From: Hymenobacter sp. UV11
Lineage (GTDB): Bacteria > Bacteroidota > Bacteroidia > Cytophagales > Hymenobacteraceae
Length of the DNA stretch: 64,000 nt
NCBI RefSeq assembly: GCF_004684095.1
Contig: NZ_SRII01000001.1
Coordinates: forward strand, 434,001 to 498,000
Reading direction: 5' to 3'
Below the pieces are notes generated by a model that was not told where the DNA came from, made no database searches, and saw only the letters and a list, made by a program, of their open reading frames with translations. Below are positions 41,334 through 50,987 of the stretch, piece after piece; positions within the stretch are counted from its first letter, which is position 1; each line of letters opens with the position of its first letter. Position numbers and translations under genes: made by a program.

Positions 41334-42260
41334 GTGTCCGACAACGACCAACCCGAATCTAAAACCGCCATTATCGCCGCGCTGGCGGCCAACCTGGGTA
41401 TTGCCGTTATCAAGTTTGTGGCGGCGTGGTTCACGGGCTCATCGGCGATGCTATCGGAGGGTATTCACTCGCTCGTGGACACGGCCAATGAGTGGCTGCT
41501 GCTGCTGGGGTTGCGGGCCAGCCAGCAGCCGGCCAGCGCGCGGCGGCCATTCGGCTACGGCAAGGAGCTGTATTTCTGGGCCTTTATGGTGGCGGTGTTC
41601 ATCTTCGCCATCGGCGGCGGGCTGTCGCTGTATGAGGGTTACGAGCACCTGCGCCACCCCGCGCCGCTCGGCAGCCCCACCTGGAACTACGTGGTGCTGG
41701 CCGCGGCCTTCTTGCTGGATGGTAGCTCGTTTTTGGTGGCGCGGCGCGCCTTTAACGCGCAACGGGGCAAGCAGACGTTCTGGGCTGCCTTCCGCGCTAG
41801 CAAGGACCCGTCGGTGTTCGTCGTGCTCTTCGAGGATGCCTCCGACCTGCTGGGCTTGCTCATCGCCTTTCTGGGCGTTTTCCTGAGCCACTGGCTGAAT
41901 ATGCCTGAGTTGGATGGGGTAGCCTCGCTGCTCATTGGCCTGCTGCTGCTGGTAGTGGCCGTGCTGCTGCTGCGCGAAACTAAGAGCTTGCTGCTGGGCG
42001 AGCCCGCCGACGCGGCCCTGCTTCGGCACGTTACAGACCTGGCTTGCGCCGAGCAAACGATTGTGCGCACTGCGCCGCCGCTCTCGTCCTACCTCAGTCC
42101 GCACGAAATCCTGGTGGTGCTACCCGTCGAGTTTGCGCCCGACCTGCCCGCCGCTCAGCTCAACCAGGTAGTGGCGCGGCTCTGCGATGCCATCAAGGCC
42201 GCGTACCCCGACGTGAAGCACGTATTTATTCAGCCCGCGGCGCTGGGCGGGGCTGCGTAG
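41334..42260 (+). CDS. Cation diffusion facilitator (ZnT9/SLC30A9-like)
   Basis: The 308-residue membrane protein is a CDF-family transporter with six hydrophobic segments. The first metal motif is HxxxD in AMLSEGIHSLVDTANEW (TM2). In TM5 the usual HxxxD is replaced by LFEDASDLLGLLIAF, as in the SLC30A9/ZnT9 subgroup rather than the Zn/Fe exporters FieF or CzcD. A C-terminal cytoplasmic ferredoxin-like domain (HEILVVLPVEFAPDLPAAQL, VKHVFIQPA) completes the fold. The start is GTG 41334, preceded by a CCTACCCC octamer. The likely substrate is zinc or another divalent metal, but the altered TM5 motif leaves this open. Confidence 0.9.
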   Translation: MSDNDQPESKTAIIAALAANLGIAVIKFVAAWFTGSSAMLSEGIHSLVDTANEWLLLLGLRASQQPASARRPFGYGKELYFWAFMVAVFIFAIGGGLSLYEGYEHLRHPAPLGSPTWNYVVLAAAFLLDGSSFLVARRAFNAQRGKQTFWAAFRASKDPSVFVVLFEDASDLLGLLIAFLGVFLSHWLNMPELDGVASLLIGLLLLVVAVLLLRETKSLLLGEPADAALLRHVTDLACAEQTIVRTAPPLSSYLSPHEILVVLPVEFAPDLPAAQLNQVVARLCDAIKAAYPDVKHVFIQPAALGGAA

Positions 42261-42376
42261 GCACTTCGCTTCGGTAGGAGGGGGTAGGGCGCTGGTTTCA
42301 GCGGCGACGTGAAAATTTTGGCCGGCGGCCGGCTCGCCCGCAGCCCGATTGATAAATTATAGGGCCCAATATGGAG

Positions 42377-42390
42377 TGCAAACGTTTGCA
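42377..42390. promoter_or_regulatory. Perfect 14-bp palindrome, LacI-type operator candidate
   Basis: TGCAAACGTTTGCA is a perfect palindrome with the central CG step and the AAACGTTT core typical of LacI/GalR-family operators. It lies 143 bases before icd and 116 bases after the CDF gene. No LacI-family regulator gene is in the window, so the controlling protein and target are unknown. Confidence 0.5.
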
Positions 42391-42532
42391 AGCATTCCCA
42401 GTTAGGACCGGGTAGAAAGCTGTGCTTAATATTGACCCCGGTAACGCCCGCTCCAGTTTGGTGCGGGTGCGCGCCGGCCTGGCTTTGCTTTTCTGAGCCA
42501 GGTACCAAACCCTTCAAAAGCCCACCGCAGAC

Positions 42533-43765
42533 ATGACCAAAATCAAAGTTGCAAACCCCGTAGTAGAGCTGGATGGTGACGAGATGACGCGCATCATCTG
42601 GAAATTCATCAAAGACAAGCTCATTCTGCCTTACCTAGAGCTCGACATTAAGTACTACGACCTCGGCATCGAGTACCGCGACGAGACGAACGACCAGGTA
42701 ACTATCGACTCGGCCAACGCCATCAAGCAGTACGGCGTGGGCATTAAGTGCGCCACTATCACCCCCGACGAGGAGCGCGTAAAGGAGTTCGGCCTCAAGC
42801 AGATGTGGAAGTCGCCCAACGGCACTATCCGCAATATTCTGGATGGTACCGTGTTCCGCGAGCCGATTGTGATGAGCAACGTGCCGCGCCTAGTGCCCAA
42901 CTGGACGGCCCCGATTTGCATCGGCCGCCACGCTTTTGGCGACCAGTACCGCGCCACCGATTTCCTAACCAAAGGCAAGGGCAAGCTCACCATTACCTTC
43001 ACGCCCGAAGACGGTGGCGAGGTGCAGTCGTTTGAGGTTTTCAACTTCAAGAGCGATGGCGTAGCCCTGGCCATGTACAACACCGACGAGAGCATCCGTG
43101 GCTTCGCGCACGCCTGCTTCAACCAAGCCCTGATGAAAGGCTGGCCGCTGTACCTGAGCACCAAAAACACGATTCTCAAGAAATACGACGGCCGCTTCAA
43201 GGACATCTTCCAGGAGATTTACGAGCAGGATTACATCGCCAAGTTCAAAGAAGCCGGCATTACCTACGAGCATCGCCTGATTGATGACATGGTGGCCTCG
43301 GCGCTGAAGTGGCACGGCAACTTTGTGTGGGCCTGCAAAAACTACGACGGCGACGTGCAGAGCGATACTGTGGCCCAGGGCTTCGGCTCGCTCGGCCTGA
43401 TGACCTCCGTGTTGGTGACGCCCGACGGCGGCACGATGGAGGCCGAAGCCGCCCACGGCACCGTGACGCGCCACTACCGCGACCACCAGGCCGGCAAACC
43501 CACCAGCACCAACCCCATCGCCAGCATCTTCGCCTGGACGCGTGGCCTCGAATTCCGTGGTATTCTGGATAAAAACCAGGAGCTCATCGACTTCTGCAAA
43601 GCCCTGGAAGCCGTGTGCATCGAAACCGTAGAAAGCGGCAAAATGACCAAGGACCTGGCCGTGTGCATTCATGGCAACAAAGTGGAGCATGGCCGCGATT
43701 ACCTCTATACCGAGGAATTCCTGGAAGCGCTGGATGAAAACCTGAAGAAGAAGCTGGCGAAGTAA
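42533..43765 (+). CDS. icd: NADP-dependent isocitrate dehydrogenase (eukaryote-like type)
   Basis: The 410-residue enzyme oxidises isocitrate to 2-oxoglutarate in the TCA cycle. It belongs to the homodimeric type shared with eukaryotic cytosolic/mitochondrial [23 protein letters not shown] at the start, [19 protein letters not shown] (substrate serine and arginines), [13 protein letters not shown], and [20 protein letters not shown] with the metal-binding Asp. [20 protein letters not shown] is the NADP-binding region; the His and Arg there fit NADP preference. A terminator follows. sdhCAB is the next operon, in convergent orientation, so TCA genes cluster here. Confidence 0.97.
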   Translation: MTKIKVANPVVELDGDEMTRIIWKFIKDKLILPYLELDIKYYDLGIEYRDETNDQVTIDSANAIKQYGVGIKCATITPDEERVKEFGLKQMWKSPNGTIRNILDGTVFREPIVMSNVPRLVPNWTAPICIGRHAFGDQYRATDFLTKGKGKLTITFTPEDGGEVQSFEVFNFKSDGVALAMYNTDESIRGFAHACFNQALMKGWPLYLSTKNTILKKYDGRFKDIFQEIYEQDYIAKFKEAGITYEHRLIDDMVASALKWHGNFVWACKNYDGDVQSDTVAQGFGSLGLMTSVLVTPDGGTMEAEAAHGTVTRHYRDHQAGKPTSTNPIASIFAWTRGLEFRGILDKNQELIDFCKALEAVCIETVESGKMTKDLAVCIHGNKVEHGRDYLYTEEFLEALDENLKKKLAK

Positions 43766-43784
43766 GCTGGCGGGTTTTTTCAGA

Positions 43785-43826
43785 AAGAAGCCCTTGCTGC
43801 GCCAGGCAGCAAGGGCTTCTTGTTTT
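43785..43826 (+). terminator. Rho-independent terminator of icd
   Basis: AAGAAGCCCTTGCTGC (43785-43800) pairs perfectly with GCAGCAAGGGCTTCTT (43806-43821) and is followed by GTTTT. Confidence 0.9.
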
Positions 43827-43875
43827 AGGGGGGTAGGAGAGGCGCTTCGGCTAAGCTTTTCCTACTTTCCTCTAG

Positions 43876-43950
43876 TTACAGCGGTTTTTGAGTTGGTATG
43901 CACGCAAAGTTTTGCGTCTCGCCTGCATACCAACTTAAAAACCGCTGTAA
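43876..43950. repeat. Inverted repeat with nested hairpin, family R4
   Basis: The left arm TTACAGCGGTTTTTGAGTTG (from 43876, continuing GTATGCA) matches the complement of the right arm 43922-43950 with one or two mismatches. The centre contains its own small hairpin (ACGCAAA with TTTTGCGT). It lies between the icd terminator and the sdhB terminator. It is AT-richer than the surroundings and encodes nothing. Confidence 0.8.
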
Positions 43951-43961
43951 AGTTGAAACGC

Positions 43962-43997
43962 AAAAAAACCTCCTGGTTTCGACCAGGAGGTTTTTTT
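43962..43997. terminator. Bidirectional terminator between icd and sdhB
   Basis: Seven A, then CCTCCTGG (43969-43976), a TTTCGA loop, CCAGGAGG (43983-43990) and seven T. It works in both directions and closes the sdhCAB operon on the minus strand. Confidence 0.92.
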
Positions 43998-44016
43998 GTA
44001 ATGAGTAGTTGGCTGC

Positions 44017-44802
44017 TTATGCCAAGTGATTCGAAGTGGCCTTGGCGGTCAGAAACTCGCGGTTCAGGATGGCAATGTTTTCGAGCGAGATGCCCACCGG
44101 GCACTCAGCTGCGCACGAGCCGATGTTGGTGCAGGCGCCGAAGCCTTCAATGTCCATCTGAGCTACCATGTTCTCCACGCGGGTTTCTCGCTCAACCTGG
44201 CCCTGGGGTAGCAGAGCAAGTTGCGACACCTTAGCTGATACGAAGAGCATGGCCGACGCATTCTTGCAAGCTGCTACGCAGGCGCCGCAACCAATGCAGG
44301 TAGCAGCCTCAAAGGCCCGGTCGGAGATTTCCTTCGGAATCGGAATCTCATTGCCATCGGGCGTGCCACCAGTGTTTACACTCACGTAGCCACCAGCCTG
44401 GATAATGCGGTCGAAGGCCGAGCGGTCCACGCTCAAGTCTTTGTTCACCGGAAAAGCATTGGCACGCCAAGGCTCAATGGTGATGGTGTCGCCATCCGAG
44501 AACTTGCGCATGTGCAGCTGGCAAGTAGTTGTGCCCTTCTCGGGACCATGCGAACGGCCATTGATAAACAAGTCGCACGAGCCGCAAATACCCTCACGGC
44601 AATCGTGGTCGAAGGCTACGGGGTCCTGGCCTTTACGCAGCAAGTCCTCGTTGAGCACATCAAGCATTTCCAGAAACGACATATCGGGCGATATATCGTT
44701 CACCTTATAGTCCACAATCTGACCTTCGGTCTGGCGGTTTGGCTGGCGCCAAACTTTCAGCGTTAGGTTCATGGGTTTAGCGTTGGGGTTAGAACCGGCC
44801 AT
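44017..44802 (-). CDS. sdhB: Succinate dehydrogenase iron-sulfur subunit
   Basis: The 261-residue subunit carries the three Fe-S clusters that pass electrons from SdhA to the membrane. The 2Fe-2S ligands are in [15 protein letters not shown] (with a later Cys in TTTCQLHM). The C-terminal ferredoxin-like part has [13 protein letters not shown] and [20 protein letters not shown]. An upstream ATG (44802) gives [10 protein letters not shown] before the usual [10 protein letters not shown] (ATG 44772), so the true start could be either. It is the last gene of sdhCAB and is separated from sdhA by the AT-rich repeat 44812-44905. Confidence 0.95.
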   Translation of the reverse strand: MAGSNPNAKPMNLTLKVWRQPNRQTEGQIVDYKVNDISPDMSFLEMLDVLNEDLLRKGQDPVAFDHDCREGICGSCDLFINGRSHGPEKGTTTCQLHMRKFSDGDTITIEPWRANAFPVNKDLSVDRSAFDRIIQAGGYVSVNTGGTPDGNEIPIPKEISDRAFEAATCIGCGACVAACKNASAMLFVSAKVSQLALLPQGQVERETRVENMVAQMDIEGFGACTNIGSCAAECPVGISLENIAILNREFLTAKATSNHLA

Positions 44803-44811
44803 ATTTTTTGA

Positions 44812-44905
44812 ATTAAAAATTATGAATTAAAAATTATGAATTGCTGCCTCCGAATATGGGGTTGTCAATACTTAATCTTTAATTCATGATTCATAATTTA
44901 GAATT
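44812..44905. repeat. AT-rich repeat inside the sdh operon, family R5
   Basis: The word AATTAAAAATTATG occurs twice in tandem (44811-44842), and partly complementary words (TTTAATTCATGATTCATAAT) lie at 44878-44899, directly after the sdhA stop codon. It shares 17 of 18 bases with the arm of the repeat at 23025-23112. It splits sdhA from sdhB and may form an intercistronic stem-loop. Confidence 0.7.
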
Positions 44906-44907
44906 AG

Positions 44908-46842
44908 TTATTTATAGCTGCGCTGCGTAAGCTTTACGTTTTCGAACACCAACTCTTCCTTGTTGAGGCGCTCGGGCTGGTTGTCGCCCATGTACTCCCA
45001 AGCCGCCACGTAGGCATACTCATCGTCGCGGCGTAAAGCCTCACCTTCCTCCGTAGCGTACTCTTCACGGAAGTGACCACCGCAGCTTTCGTTGCGGTCC
45101 AGGGCGTCGTCTACCATCAATTCGCCCAACTCCAGGAAGTCGGCCACGCGGCCGGCTTTCTCCAGCGCCTGGTTCATCTCCTCACCCGAGCCTACCACCT
45201 TCACATCCTGCCAAAACTCCTTGCGCAGCTTGGCGATTTCGGCTTTGGCGTAGCGCAGGCCTTCGGCGTTGCGCGCCATGCCGCAATACTCCCACATCAG
45301 GTTGCCAAGCTTCTTGTGAAACTCGTCGGGCGTGCGGTTACCCTTGATGCTGAGCAGTTGCTCAACACGGGCCTGCACGCCGGCCTTAGCCTCCGCGAAG
45401 GCCGGGTGGTCGGTAGTAACCGGCTTGGGGGGGGTAGCAGCCAACTGGTCGCCAATGGTAGCCGGAATGACGAAGTAGCCGTCAGCCAGGCCTTGCATGA
45501 GGGCCGAAGCCCCAAGGCGGTTGGCGCCGTGGTCCGAGAAGTTGCACTCGCCCGTGGCATAAAGGCCCGGAATAGTGGTTTGCAAGTTGTAGTCTACCCA
45601 CAGGCCGCCCATCGTGTAGTGCACGGCCGGGTAAATGCGCATCGGCCGCTCGTAGGGGTTTTCATCGGTAATCTTCTGATACATCTCAAACAGGTTGCCG
45701 TACTTCTGGCTCACTGCTTCGGCGCTGGTACGCTTGATAACGTCGGCAAAGTCGAGGTACACGGCCAGGCCCGTTGAGCCTACCCCCTTTCCTTCGTCGC
45801 ACATCTGCTTGGCGTTGCGCGAGGCTACGTCGCGCGGCACGAGGTTACCAAAAGCCGGGTACTTGCGCTCCAGAAAGTAGTCGCGGTCATCTTCCTGAAT
45901 GTCCTGTGGTTTCAGCTCACCGCTGCGCACGCGCTCGGCTATCTCCTTGGTTTTGGGAACCCACACGCGGCCATCGTTGCGCAGCGACTCCGACATCAGC
46001 GTCAGCTTCGACTGGTATTCGCCCGATACCGGAATGCAAGTGGGGTGAATCTGGGTAAAGCAAGGATTAGCGAAATACGCGCCCTTTTTGTGTGCGCGCC
46101 ACGCCGCCGAGGCGTTGCAGTACATGGCGTTAGTGCTCAGGTAGAACACGTTGCCGTAGCCACCGGTAGCCAGCACCACCGCGTGGCCAGCGTGCGTTTG
46201 CACCTCGCCGGTGATGAGGTTGCGGGTTACGATGCCGCGGGCCTGGCCATCCACCACTACCACGTCGAGTAGCTCCGAGCGGGTGTACATTTTCACCTTA
46301 CCATAGGCAATCTGCCGGCTAAGGGCCGAATAAGCACCCAGCAAGAGCTGCTGTCCGGTCTGGCCACGGGCGTAAAACGTGCGGCTTACCTGCGCACCAC
46401 CAAACGAGCGGTTGGCAAGCAGTCCGCCGTATTCGCGGGCGAAGGGAACGCCCTGGGCTACGCACTGGTCAATGATGCTAACTGATACCTGGGCCAAGCG
46501 GTAAACGTTGGCTTCACGGGCGCGGTAGTCGCCGCCCTTAATAGTATCGTAGAACAGCCGGAATACCGAGTCGCCGTCGTTCTGGTAGTTTTTGGCTGCG
46601 TTGATGCCACCCTGCGCCGCAATGGAGTGCGCGCGGCGCGGCGAGTCGTGGTACGTAAACGCTTTTACGTTGTAGCCCAGCTCGGCCAGCGAAGCAGCCG
46701 CAGCAGCACCAGCCAAGCCAGTACCTACCACAATTACATCGTACTTGCGCTTGTTGGCAGGGTTAACGAGCTTGACGTTGAACTTATGCTTGTCCCATTT
46801 TTCGGCCAGGGGGCCTTCGGGCGCTTTGGAATTCAAAACCAT
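44908..46842 (-). CDS. sdhA: Succinate dehydrogenase flavoprotein subunit
   Basis: The 644-residue subunit binds FAD covalently and oxidises succinate to fumarate. FAD-binding blocks are [20 protein letters not shown] and [15 protein letters not shown] with the His that carries the flavin ([13 protein letters not shown]). The substrate region [20 protein letters not shown] and the [20 protein letters not shown] block near the C-terminal half are clear. The length and sequence are of the Bacteroidota/epsilon b558 type (SdhA/FrdA ambiguous by sequence alone). It is 24 bases downstream of the cytochrome b gene. Confidence 0.95.
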   Translation of the reverse strand: MVLNSKAPEGPLAEKWDKHKFNVKLVNPANKRKYDVIVVGTGLAGAAAAASLAELGYNVKAFTYHDSPRRAHSIAAQGGINAAKNYQNDGDSVFRLFYDTIKGGDYRAREANVYRLAQVSVSIIDQCVAQGVPFAREYGGLLANRSFGGAQVSRTFYARGQTGQQLLLGAYSALSRQIAYGKVKMYTRSELLDVVVVDGQARGIVTRNLITGEVQTHAGHAVVLATGGYGNVFYLSTNAMYCNASAAWRAHKKGAYFANPCFTQIHPTCIPVSGEYQSKLTLMSESLRNDGRVWVPKTKEIAERVRSGELKPQDIQEDDRDYFLERKYPAFGNLVPRDVASRNAKQMCDEGKGVGSTGLAVYLDFADVIKRTSAEAVSQKYGNLFEMYQKITDENPYERPMRIYPAVHYTMGGLWVDYNLQTTIPGLYATGECNFSDHGANRLGASALMQGLADGYFVIPATIGDQLAATPPKPVTTDHPAFAEAKAGVQARVEQLLSIKGNRTPDEFHKKLGNLMWEYCGMARNAEGLRYAKAEIAKLRKEFWQDVKVVGSGEEMNQALEKAGRVADFLELGELMVDDALDRNESCGGHFREEYATEEGEALRRDDEYAYVAAWEYMGDNQPERLNKEELVFENVKLTQRSYK

Positions 46843-46866
46843 AGTAGGTAGGCTAAGAAACTGATG

Positions 46867-47604
46867 TTAGTTGAACGCCAACACCAACTGGTGCAGCACG
46901 GCCGGCGCGCTGCTCACAAGCGCTCCTTTCTCGTTGGTAAACAACAGAAAGTAGAGCGGCATCGAAGCAAAACCAGCTGATACAATGACAGCGAAAGCGT
47001 AGCCAAAGTTTTTAATTAGCGGCATGTATTTGCGATGGTTGAGGCCCAAGGTCTGAAAGCCCGAGCGGAAGCCATGCCACAGGTGGTAGCCTAGGCTGGC
47101 CTGCGCAGCCACGTACAGTATCACGTACCACCACTGGTGAAACGACGATACTACCAAGCTGTACAAGTCGTCGTTGTGGTTGATGTCTGGGTCGATGGTG
47201 CCAAAGCGGGCGCGCCAGAAGAAATTGTACAGGTGTACAATCAGAAAAACCAGGATGATGGAGCCCAGAATACCCATGTTGCGCGAGGTCCACTCCGAGT
47301 TTTGCTTAGCCTCCCACTGAGTATAGCCGTGCGAGCGGGCACCCTTGTTGCGGCGCGTTAGCATCAGCGCTTCGTAGATGTGGAAGCCAAAGCCCAGCAC
47401 CAAGCCCCACTCTATGGTGCGAATGACCGGGTTGGTACCCATGAAATGCGAGTAGGTGTTAAATGCTACCCCGTCGTCGTGCTTGAAAAGCTGGAGATTG
47501 CCAACGAGGTGCACTACCAAGAATGTGCAGAGAAACAGCCCCGTCAGGGACATGATAATCTTACGCCCAATGCTGCTGGTGAAGGTCTTTGTAAACCAAT
47601 TCAT
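46867..47604 (-). CDS. sdhC: Succinate dehydrogenase cytochrome b558 subunit
   Basis: The 245-residue membrane anchor has five hydrophobic segments and conserved histidines for two haems (FLVVHLVGNLQLF, GFHIYEALML, LIVHLYNFFW, GYHLWHGFRSGFQ). It belongs to the b558 family, in which one polypeptide replaces the SdhC/SdhD pair, so no sdhD is expected. ATG 47604 (MNWFTKTFTSSIG) is preferred to the TTG at 47619. It is the first gene of sdhCAB and has the clearest promoter in the window. Confidence 0.93.
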   Translation of the reverse strand: MNWFTKTFTSSIGRKIIMSLTGLFLCTFLVVHLVGNLQLFKHDDGVAFNTYSHFMGTNPVIRTIEWGLVLGFGFHIYEALMLTRRNKGARSHGYTQWEAKQNSEWTSRNMGILGSIILVFLIVHLYNFFWRARFGTIDPDINHNDDLYSLVVSSFHQWWYVILYVAAQASLGYHLWHGFRSGFQTLGLNHRKYMPLIKNFGYAFAVIVSAGFASMPLYFLLFTNEKGALVSSAPAVLHQLVLAFN

Positions 47605-47641
47605 AGAAATTGTAGCCAAAAAGAAAGCCTCTTATATCGCC

Positions 47642-47673
47642 CAAAGGTAGGGCCAGCGGCGCCTCAGCCCAAG
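47642..47673 (-). promoter_or_regulatory. Promoter of sdhCAB (-33 CTTG, -7 TACCTTTG)
   Basis: On the minus strand CTTG (47670-47673) is followed by 20 bases and TACCTTTG (47642-47649), matching the Bacteroidota TTTG / TAnnTTTG pattern with the right spacing. Transcription would begin about 30 bases before the sdhC ATG. Confidence 0.7.
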
Positions 47674-47888
47674 GCAGCCAGCGCACATAAGTCTTATTTA
47701 GAACCGTTAAACCCAGGTGGCAGCTAAATGGCCGGTCGCCTTGAATCAATCCGGCCCGAAAGCCGTTAGCCAACTTACTGCGTACTTTCCACAACCAAAG
47801 GCCCGGAAAAAAGGTTGGGTCGTGACGTGAAAGGGGCAATAAAGGTTGTTTTGGCGGGTTGTAAGCTGTTACTCAACATTGGTAGATT

Positions 47889-50789
47889 ATGCGACTTTTT
47901 TTATCTTCTGGGAAGAATAGTGGTCCCGCGACTTGGCTGGTAGCCCTGCTGCTTATTGGCCTGGGCTGGCTGCGGCCGCAGGTGGCGCAGGCTACGCACA
48001 TCCGGGCCGGCGATATTCAGTCGCGGGTCGATAGCATCACGAGCAACCTAAATCACATCTATTTTAAGATGACGATTTATCGGGATAAGACCTCTTCGGT
48101 GCAGCAGGATTTGAGCAATACGACCATCTTCTTTGGCGATGCCACGGAACTGCGCGGCACGGATAAAGATGCCACTGGCAAAAACCTGATGACGCGCGTG
48201 ACGGACGCCGCCCGCTCGACCGCCGATACGGAGATAATCTACTTTTATTTCGACCACTTTTACTCGGGCGCGGGTAACTACAAGGTGAGTTTTATTGGCG
48301 AAAACCGCAACGCCGATATTAAGAATATGGTGAATTCGGTTAATACTACCTTCTACATTGTGTCGGAGGTGAATATTAATCCGGTTTATGGTCTGAATCA
48401 CTCGCCGGTGCTGAAGGCTCCAGCTTTGGACCGGGCAGCAGTGCAGCAGGTGTTTTTGCACAACCCAGCGGCGTACGATGCCGATGGCGACTCGCTGGCA
48501 TACAAGCTTATTCCTTGCCGCCAGGTAGTGAACGGGGTAGGTGCGGCGGAGTCTAATAACAACACGCCCGTGCCGGTGCAGTGCCAGAACTACGTGTACC
48601 CCGATAACCAAAGCTTGCTGCCGGGTGCCAAGCAGGTAGCCTACAACGGGGTGCCCGCCGGTGACCCGACGAAAAACGCCATAATTGTGCAGGACGTGTA
48701 TAACGGGCAGATAACCTGGAACGCACCGGCCCTGGCGGGCATCTACAACATTGCGTTTATAGTGGAGGAGTGGCGCCGGATTAATGGCTTTTACCGGCAG
48801 ATTGGCTCGGTGGTGCGCGACATGCAGATTATCGTGACGGCTACCACCAACCTGCCGCCTACCCTCACCGTGCCGCCCGATATATGCGTGGTGGCCAATC
48901 AACTTGTGACGTTGCGCGTATCGGCTACTGATGGCACGGCTGCTGGCTCGCAGGCGCCTACCCCCGTTACGCTGTTTGCCTACAGCGGTATCTTGCCGCC
49001 AGCCACTTTTGTTCAAACCAACACGGGCACTACAGTAGCGGGCACGTTCAGCTGGACGCCCGATTGCAGTAAAGTATCCAATCAGCCTTACTCGGTCGTA
49101 TTCAAGGCGCAGGATAGTCCGCCCAACGGAAACGTCTCGACGCCCATTCTTATCGACGAAAAGACCGTGCGTATCACGGTGGTAGGGCCGCCGCCGCAAA
49201 ACGTGCGCGCCGTATCAAGCTCGTCGGCCGCCGGGCTGGTAAGCCTGCTGAGCTGGGACCGCTACAGCTGCCCGAATGCGAAAAGCCTGCTGATTTTCCG
49301 GCGCGAAGGCTGCTACGCCTACACGCCCGGCCCCTGCGACACGGGCCTGCCCGCCAGCGCCGGCTACACCCAGATTGGGTCTGTGGACCCAACGGTTACC
49401 ACCTTTGTCGACGATAACGCCGGTAAGGGCCTGAGCCGGGGCAAAACGTATAGCTACCGCGTGTACGCCGTGTTTCCGCTGCCCTCGGGCGGCACCAGCA
49501 TTGTGTCGAACGAGGCCTGCTTGTCGTTTAACGGCCGCTCGGCCATGCTGACCAATGTGGACGTGAACACGACCAACACCGCCACCGGCCAGATTATGGT
49601 GAAGTGGACCCGCCCGCGCGCCGACAACGGCGGCACGTTTGGCACGCCTTCGGGCTACCGCCTCAGCCGCAGCGTTGGCACGGGGCCGCTGGTCCTGGCA
49701 GCAACTATTACCAACCTCAGCGATACTACCTACGTGGACTCCGGCCTGAACACGGTGGCCAACCAGTACACCTACACGCTGGTGTTCTTCAACACCGACA
49801 CTTCGACGGGCACGGCGGTGGAGAAGACCGAAACCTCGGCCACCGCTACCAGCGTGCGCACCAGCCTGGTGCCCGACGGCCTGGCCAAAACCATCACCGT
49901 GAACTGGGCCTACAACGTGCCTTGGGACAACAGCAAGCAGCCCACAATTATTTACCGGCAGGATACGCCCACCGGCGCCTTCACCCAGGTGGCGAGCGTG
50001 CTGCCCGGTGCTACCAGCGGCACCTACGTGGATAAGGGCCTGCAAACCGGCCAGCAGTACTGCTACTACGTGCAGACTACGGGCCAGTATGCGGGCTATT
50101 CTTACCTGCTTAATCTGCTCAACAAGAGCCAGCAAGTGTGCACTACGCTCCAGGATACGCCCTGCACGCCGGTGCTGAGCGTGCAGGCTACCAACTGCGA
50201 CAGTTTAGCCAACTTGCCGTCTTACCCCTCTCCTGGCCAGCGCTACCAGAACAACCTGCGCTGGACGGTGGGCAACACGCCCGCCGGCTGCGCTACCAAC
50301 GCCGTGTACTACCGCATTTTTCGCGGTGATACCCAGGCCGGGCCCTTCGTGCTGATTGACTCCACGGCCCAGCTTACTTACATGGACCGCAACCTGAACC
50401 GGCCCACCAGCTGCTACCAGGTGCAGGGTGTGGCATCGAGCGGTCAGCGCAGCGCAGTCAGCAACATTGCCTGCCAGAGCGACTGCGTGTTCTTCCTGCT
50501 GCCCAACATCTTTACGCCCAATGGCGACAATGTGAACGAGGTGTTCCGGCCCAAGACTTCCAGCCCGGTTACGAGCACGCACATCCAGATTTTCAACCGC
50601 TGGGGCGTGAAAGTGTACGAGAGTAGCGCCGACCCCTACATCAACTGGACGGGCGGCGGCGCGGCCGGCGAAAGCACCACCAGCGGTCTGGTATCGAACG
50701 GCATTTATTACTACCTGGCCGAGGTGCAGTTTGCCGACGCTGCCAACACCAAGCGCACCTATAAAGGCTGGGTGGAGGTGTCGCGCTAG
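47889..50789 (+). CDS. Secreted T9SS cargo protein with fibronectin-like repeats and type B C-terminal domain
   Basis: The 966-residue protein has a signal peptide (ATWLVALLLIGLGWLRPQVA, then QATHIRAGD) and a large beta-rich body. From about residue 435 there are four fibronectin type III-like modules (for example YTQIGSVDPTVTTFVDDNAG and KTYSYRVYAVFPLPSGGTSI). The C-terminus is a type B gliding motility-associated/T9SS domain: FLLPNIFTPNGDNVNEVFRP, IQIFNRWGVKVYESS, WTGGG, NGIYYYLAEVQF and YKGWVEVSR. It should be exported by Sec and then by the SprA-dependent type IX system to the surface or medium. The function of the body is unknown; adhesion is a plausible guess. A terminator follows. Confidence 0.92.
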   Translation: MRLFLSSGKNSGPATWLVALLLIGLGWLRPQVAQATHIRAGDIQSRVDSITSNLNHIYFKMTIYRDKTSSVQQDLSNTTIFFGDATELRGTDKDATGKNLMTRVTDAARSTADTEIIYFYFDHFYSGAGNYKVSFIGENRNADIKNMVNSVNTTFYIVSEVNINPVYGLNHSPVLKAPALDRAAVQQVFLHNPAAYDADGDSLAYKLIPCRQVVNGVGAAESNNNTPVPVQCQNYVYPDNQSLLPGAKQVAYNGVPAGDPTKNAIIVQDVYNGQITWNAPALAGIYNIAFIVEEWRRINGFYRQIGSVVRDMQIIVTATTNLPPTLTVPPDICVVANQLVTLRVSATDGTAAGSQAPTPVTLFAYSGILPPATFVQTNTGTTVAGTFSWTPDCSKVSNQPYSVVFKAQDSPPNGNVSTPILIDEKTVRITVVGPPPQNVRAVSSSSAAGLVSLLSWDRYSCPNAKSLLIFRREGCYAYTPGPCDTGLPASAGYTQIGSVDPTVTTFVDDNAGKGLSRGKTYSYRVYAVFPLPSGGTSIVSNEACLSFNGRSAMLTNVDVNTTNTATGQIMVKWTRPRADNGGTFGTPSGYRLSRSVGTGPLVLAATITNLSDTTYVDSGLNTVANQYTYTLVFFNTDTSTGTAVEKTETSATATSVRTSLVPDGLAKTITVNWAYNVPWDNSKQPTIIYRQDTPTGAFTQVASVLPGATSGTYVDKGLQTGQQYCYYVQTTGQYAGYSYLLNLLNKSQQVCTTLQDTPCTPVLSVQATNCDSLANLPSYPSPGQRYQNNLRWTVGNTPAGCATNAVYYRIFRGDTQAGPFVLIDSTAQLTYMDRNLNRPTSCYQVQGVASSGQRSAVSNIACQSDCVFFLLPNIFTPNGDNVNEVFRPKTSSPVTSTHIQIFNRWGVKVYESSADPYINWTGGGAAGESTTSGLVSNGIYYYLAEVQFADAANTKRTYKGWVEVSR

Positions 50790-50813
50790 CGCCTACCCCC
50801 CTCCGGCAACCAG

Positions 50814-50842
50814 AAGCCGCCCCAAGCCGGGGCGGCTTTTTT
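50814..50842 (+). terminator. Rho-independent terminator
   Basis: AAGCCGCCCC (50814-50823) pairs with GGGGCGGCTT (50829-50838) and runs into six T. It ends the T9SS cargo gene. Confidence 0.9.
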
Positions 50843-50869
50843 GGCTTTATTTTGCCGGAGTAAAAACCA

Positions 50870-50953
50870 GTTGTCCTGGCGAGCGAAGCGCGGCAATCGC
50901 ACAAACAACGACTCGTTCAGGTGCGATTACTTCGCGTTGCTCGCCATGATAAC
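50870..50953. repeat. Diverged copy of palindromic family R1
   Basis: Arms 50870-50902 and 50921-50953 are partly complementary (GTTGTCCTGGCGAGC... with ...GCTCGCCATGATAAC) and share the GCGAGCG.AGCGCGGCAATCGCAC words with the R1 elements. It has more mismatches than the copies at 12681 and 59386, so it is probably older. It lies between a terminator and fabD. Confidence 0.65.
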
Positions 50954-50987
50954 TGACTTAGATAATGCTCATTACTGAACTATAATT

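Noticed and set aside
46867..47604. Missing sdhD as a sign of an incomplete operon
   Set aside because: The cytochrome subunit is of the b558 type with five membrane segments, which needs no SdhD.
47561..47839. A 92-codon minus-strand frame overlapping the start of sdhC
   Set aside because: It covers the sdh promoter and overlaps sdhC in another frame; no protein features.
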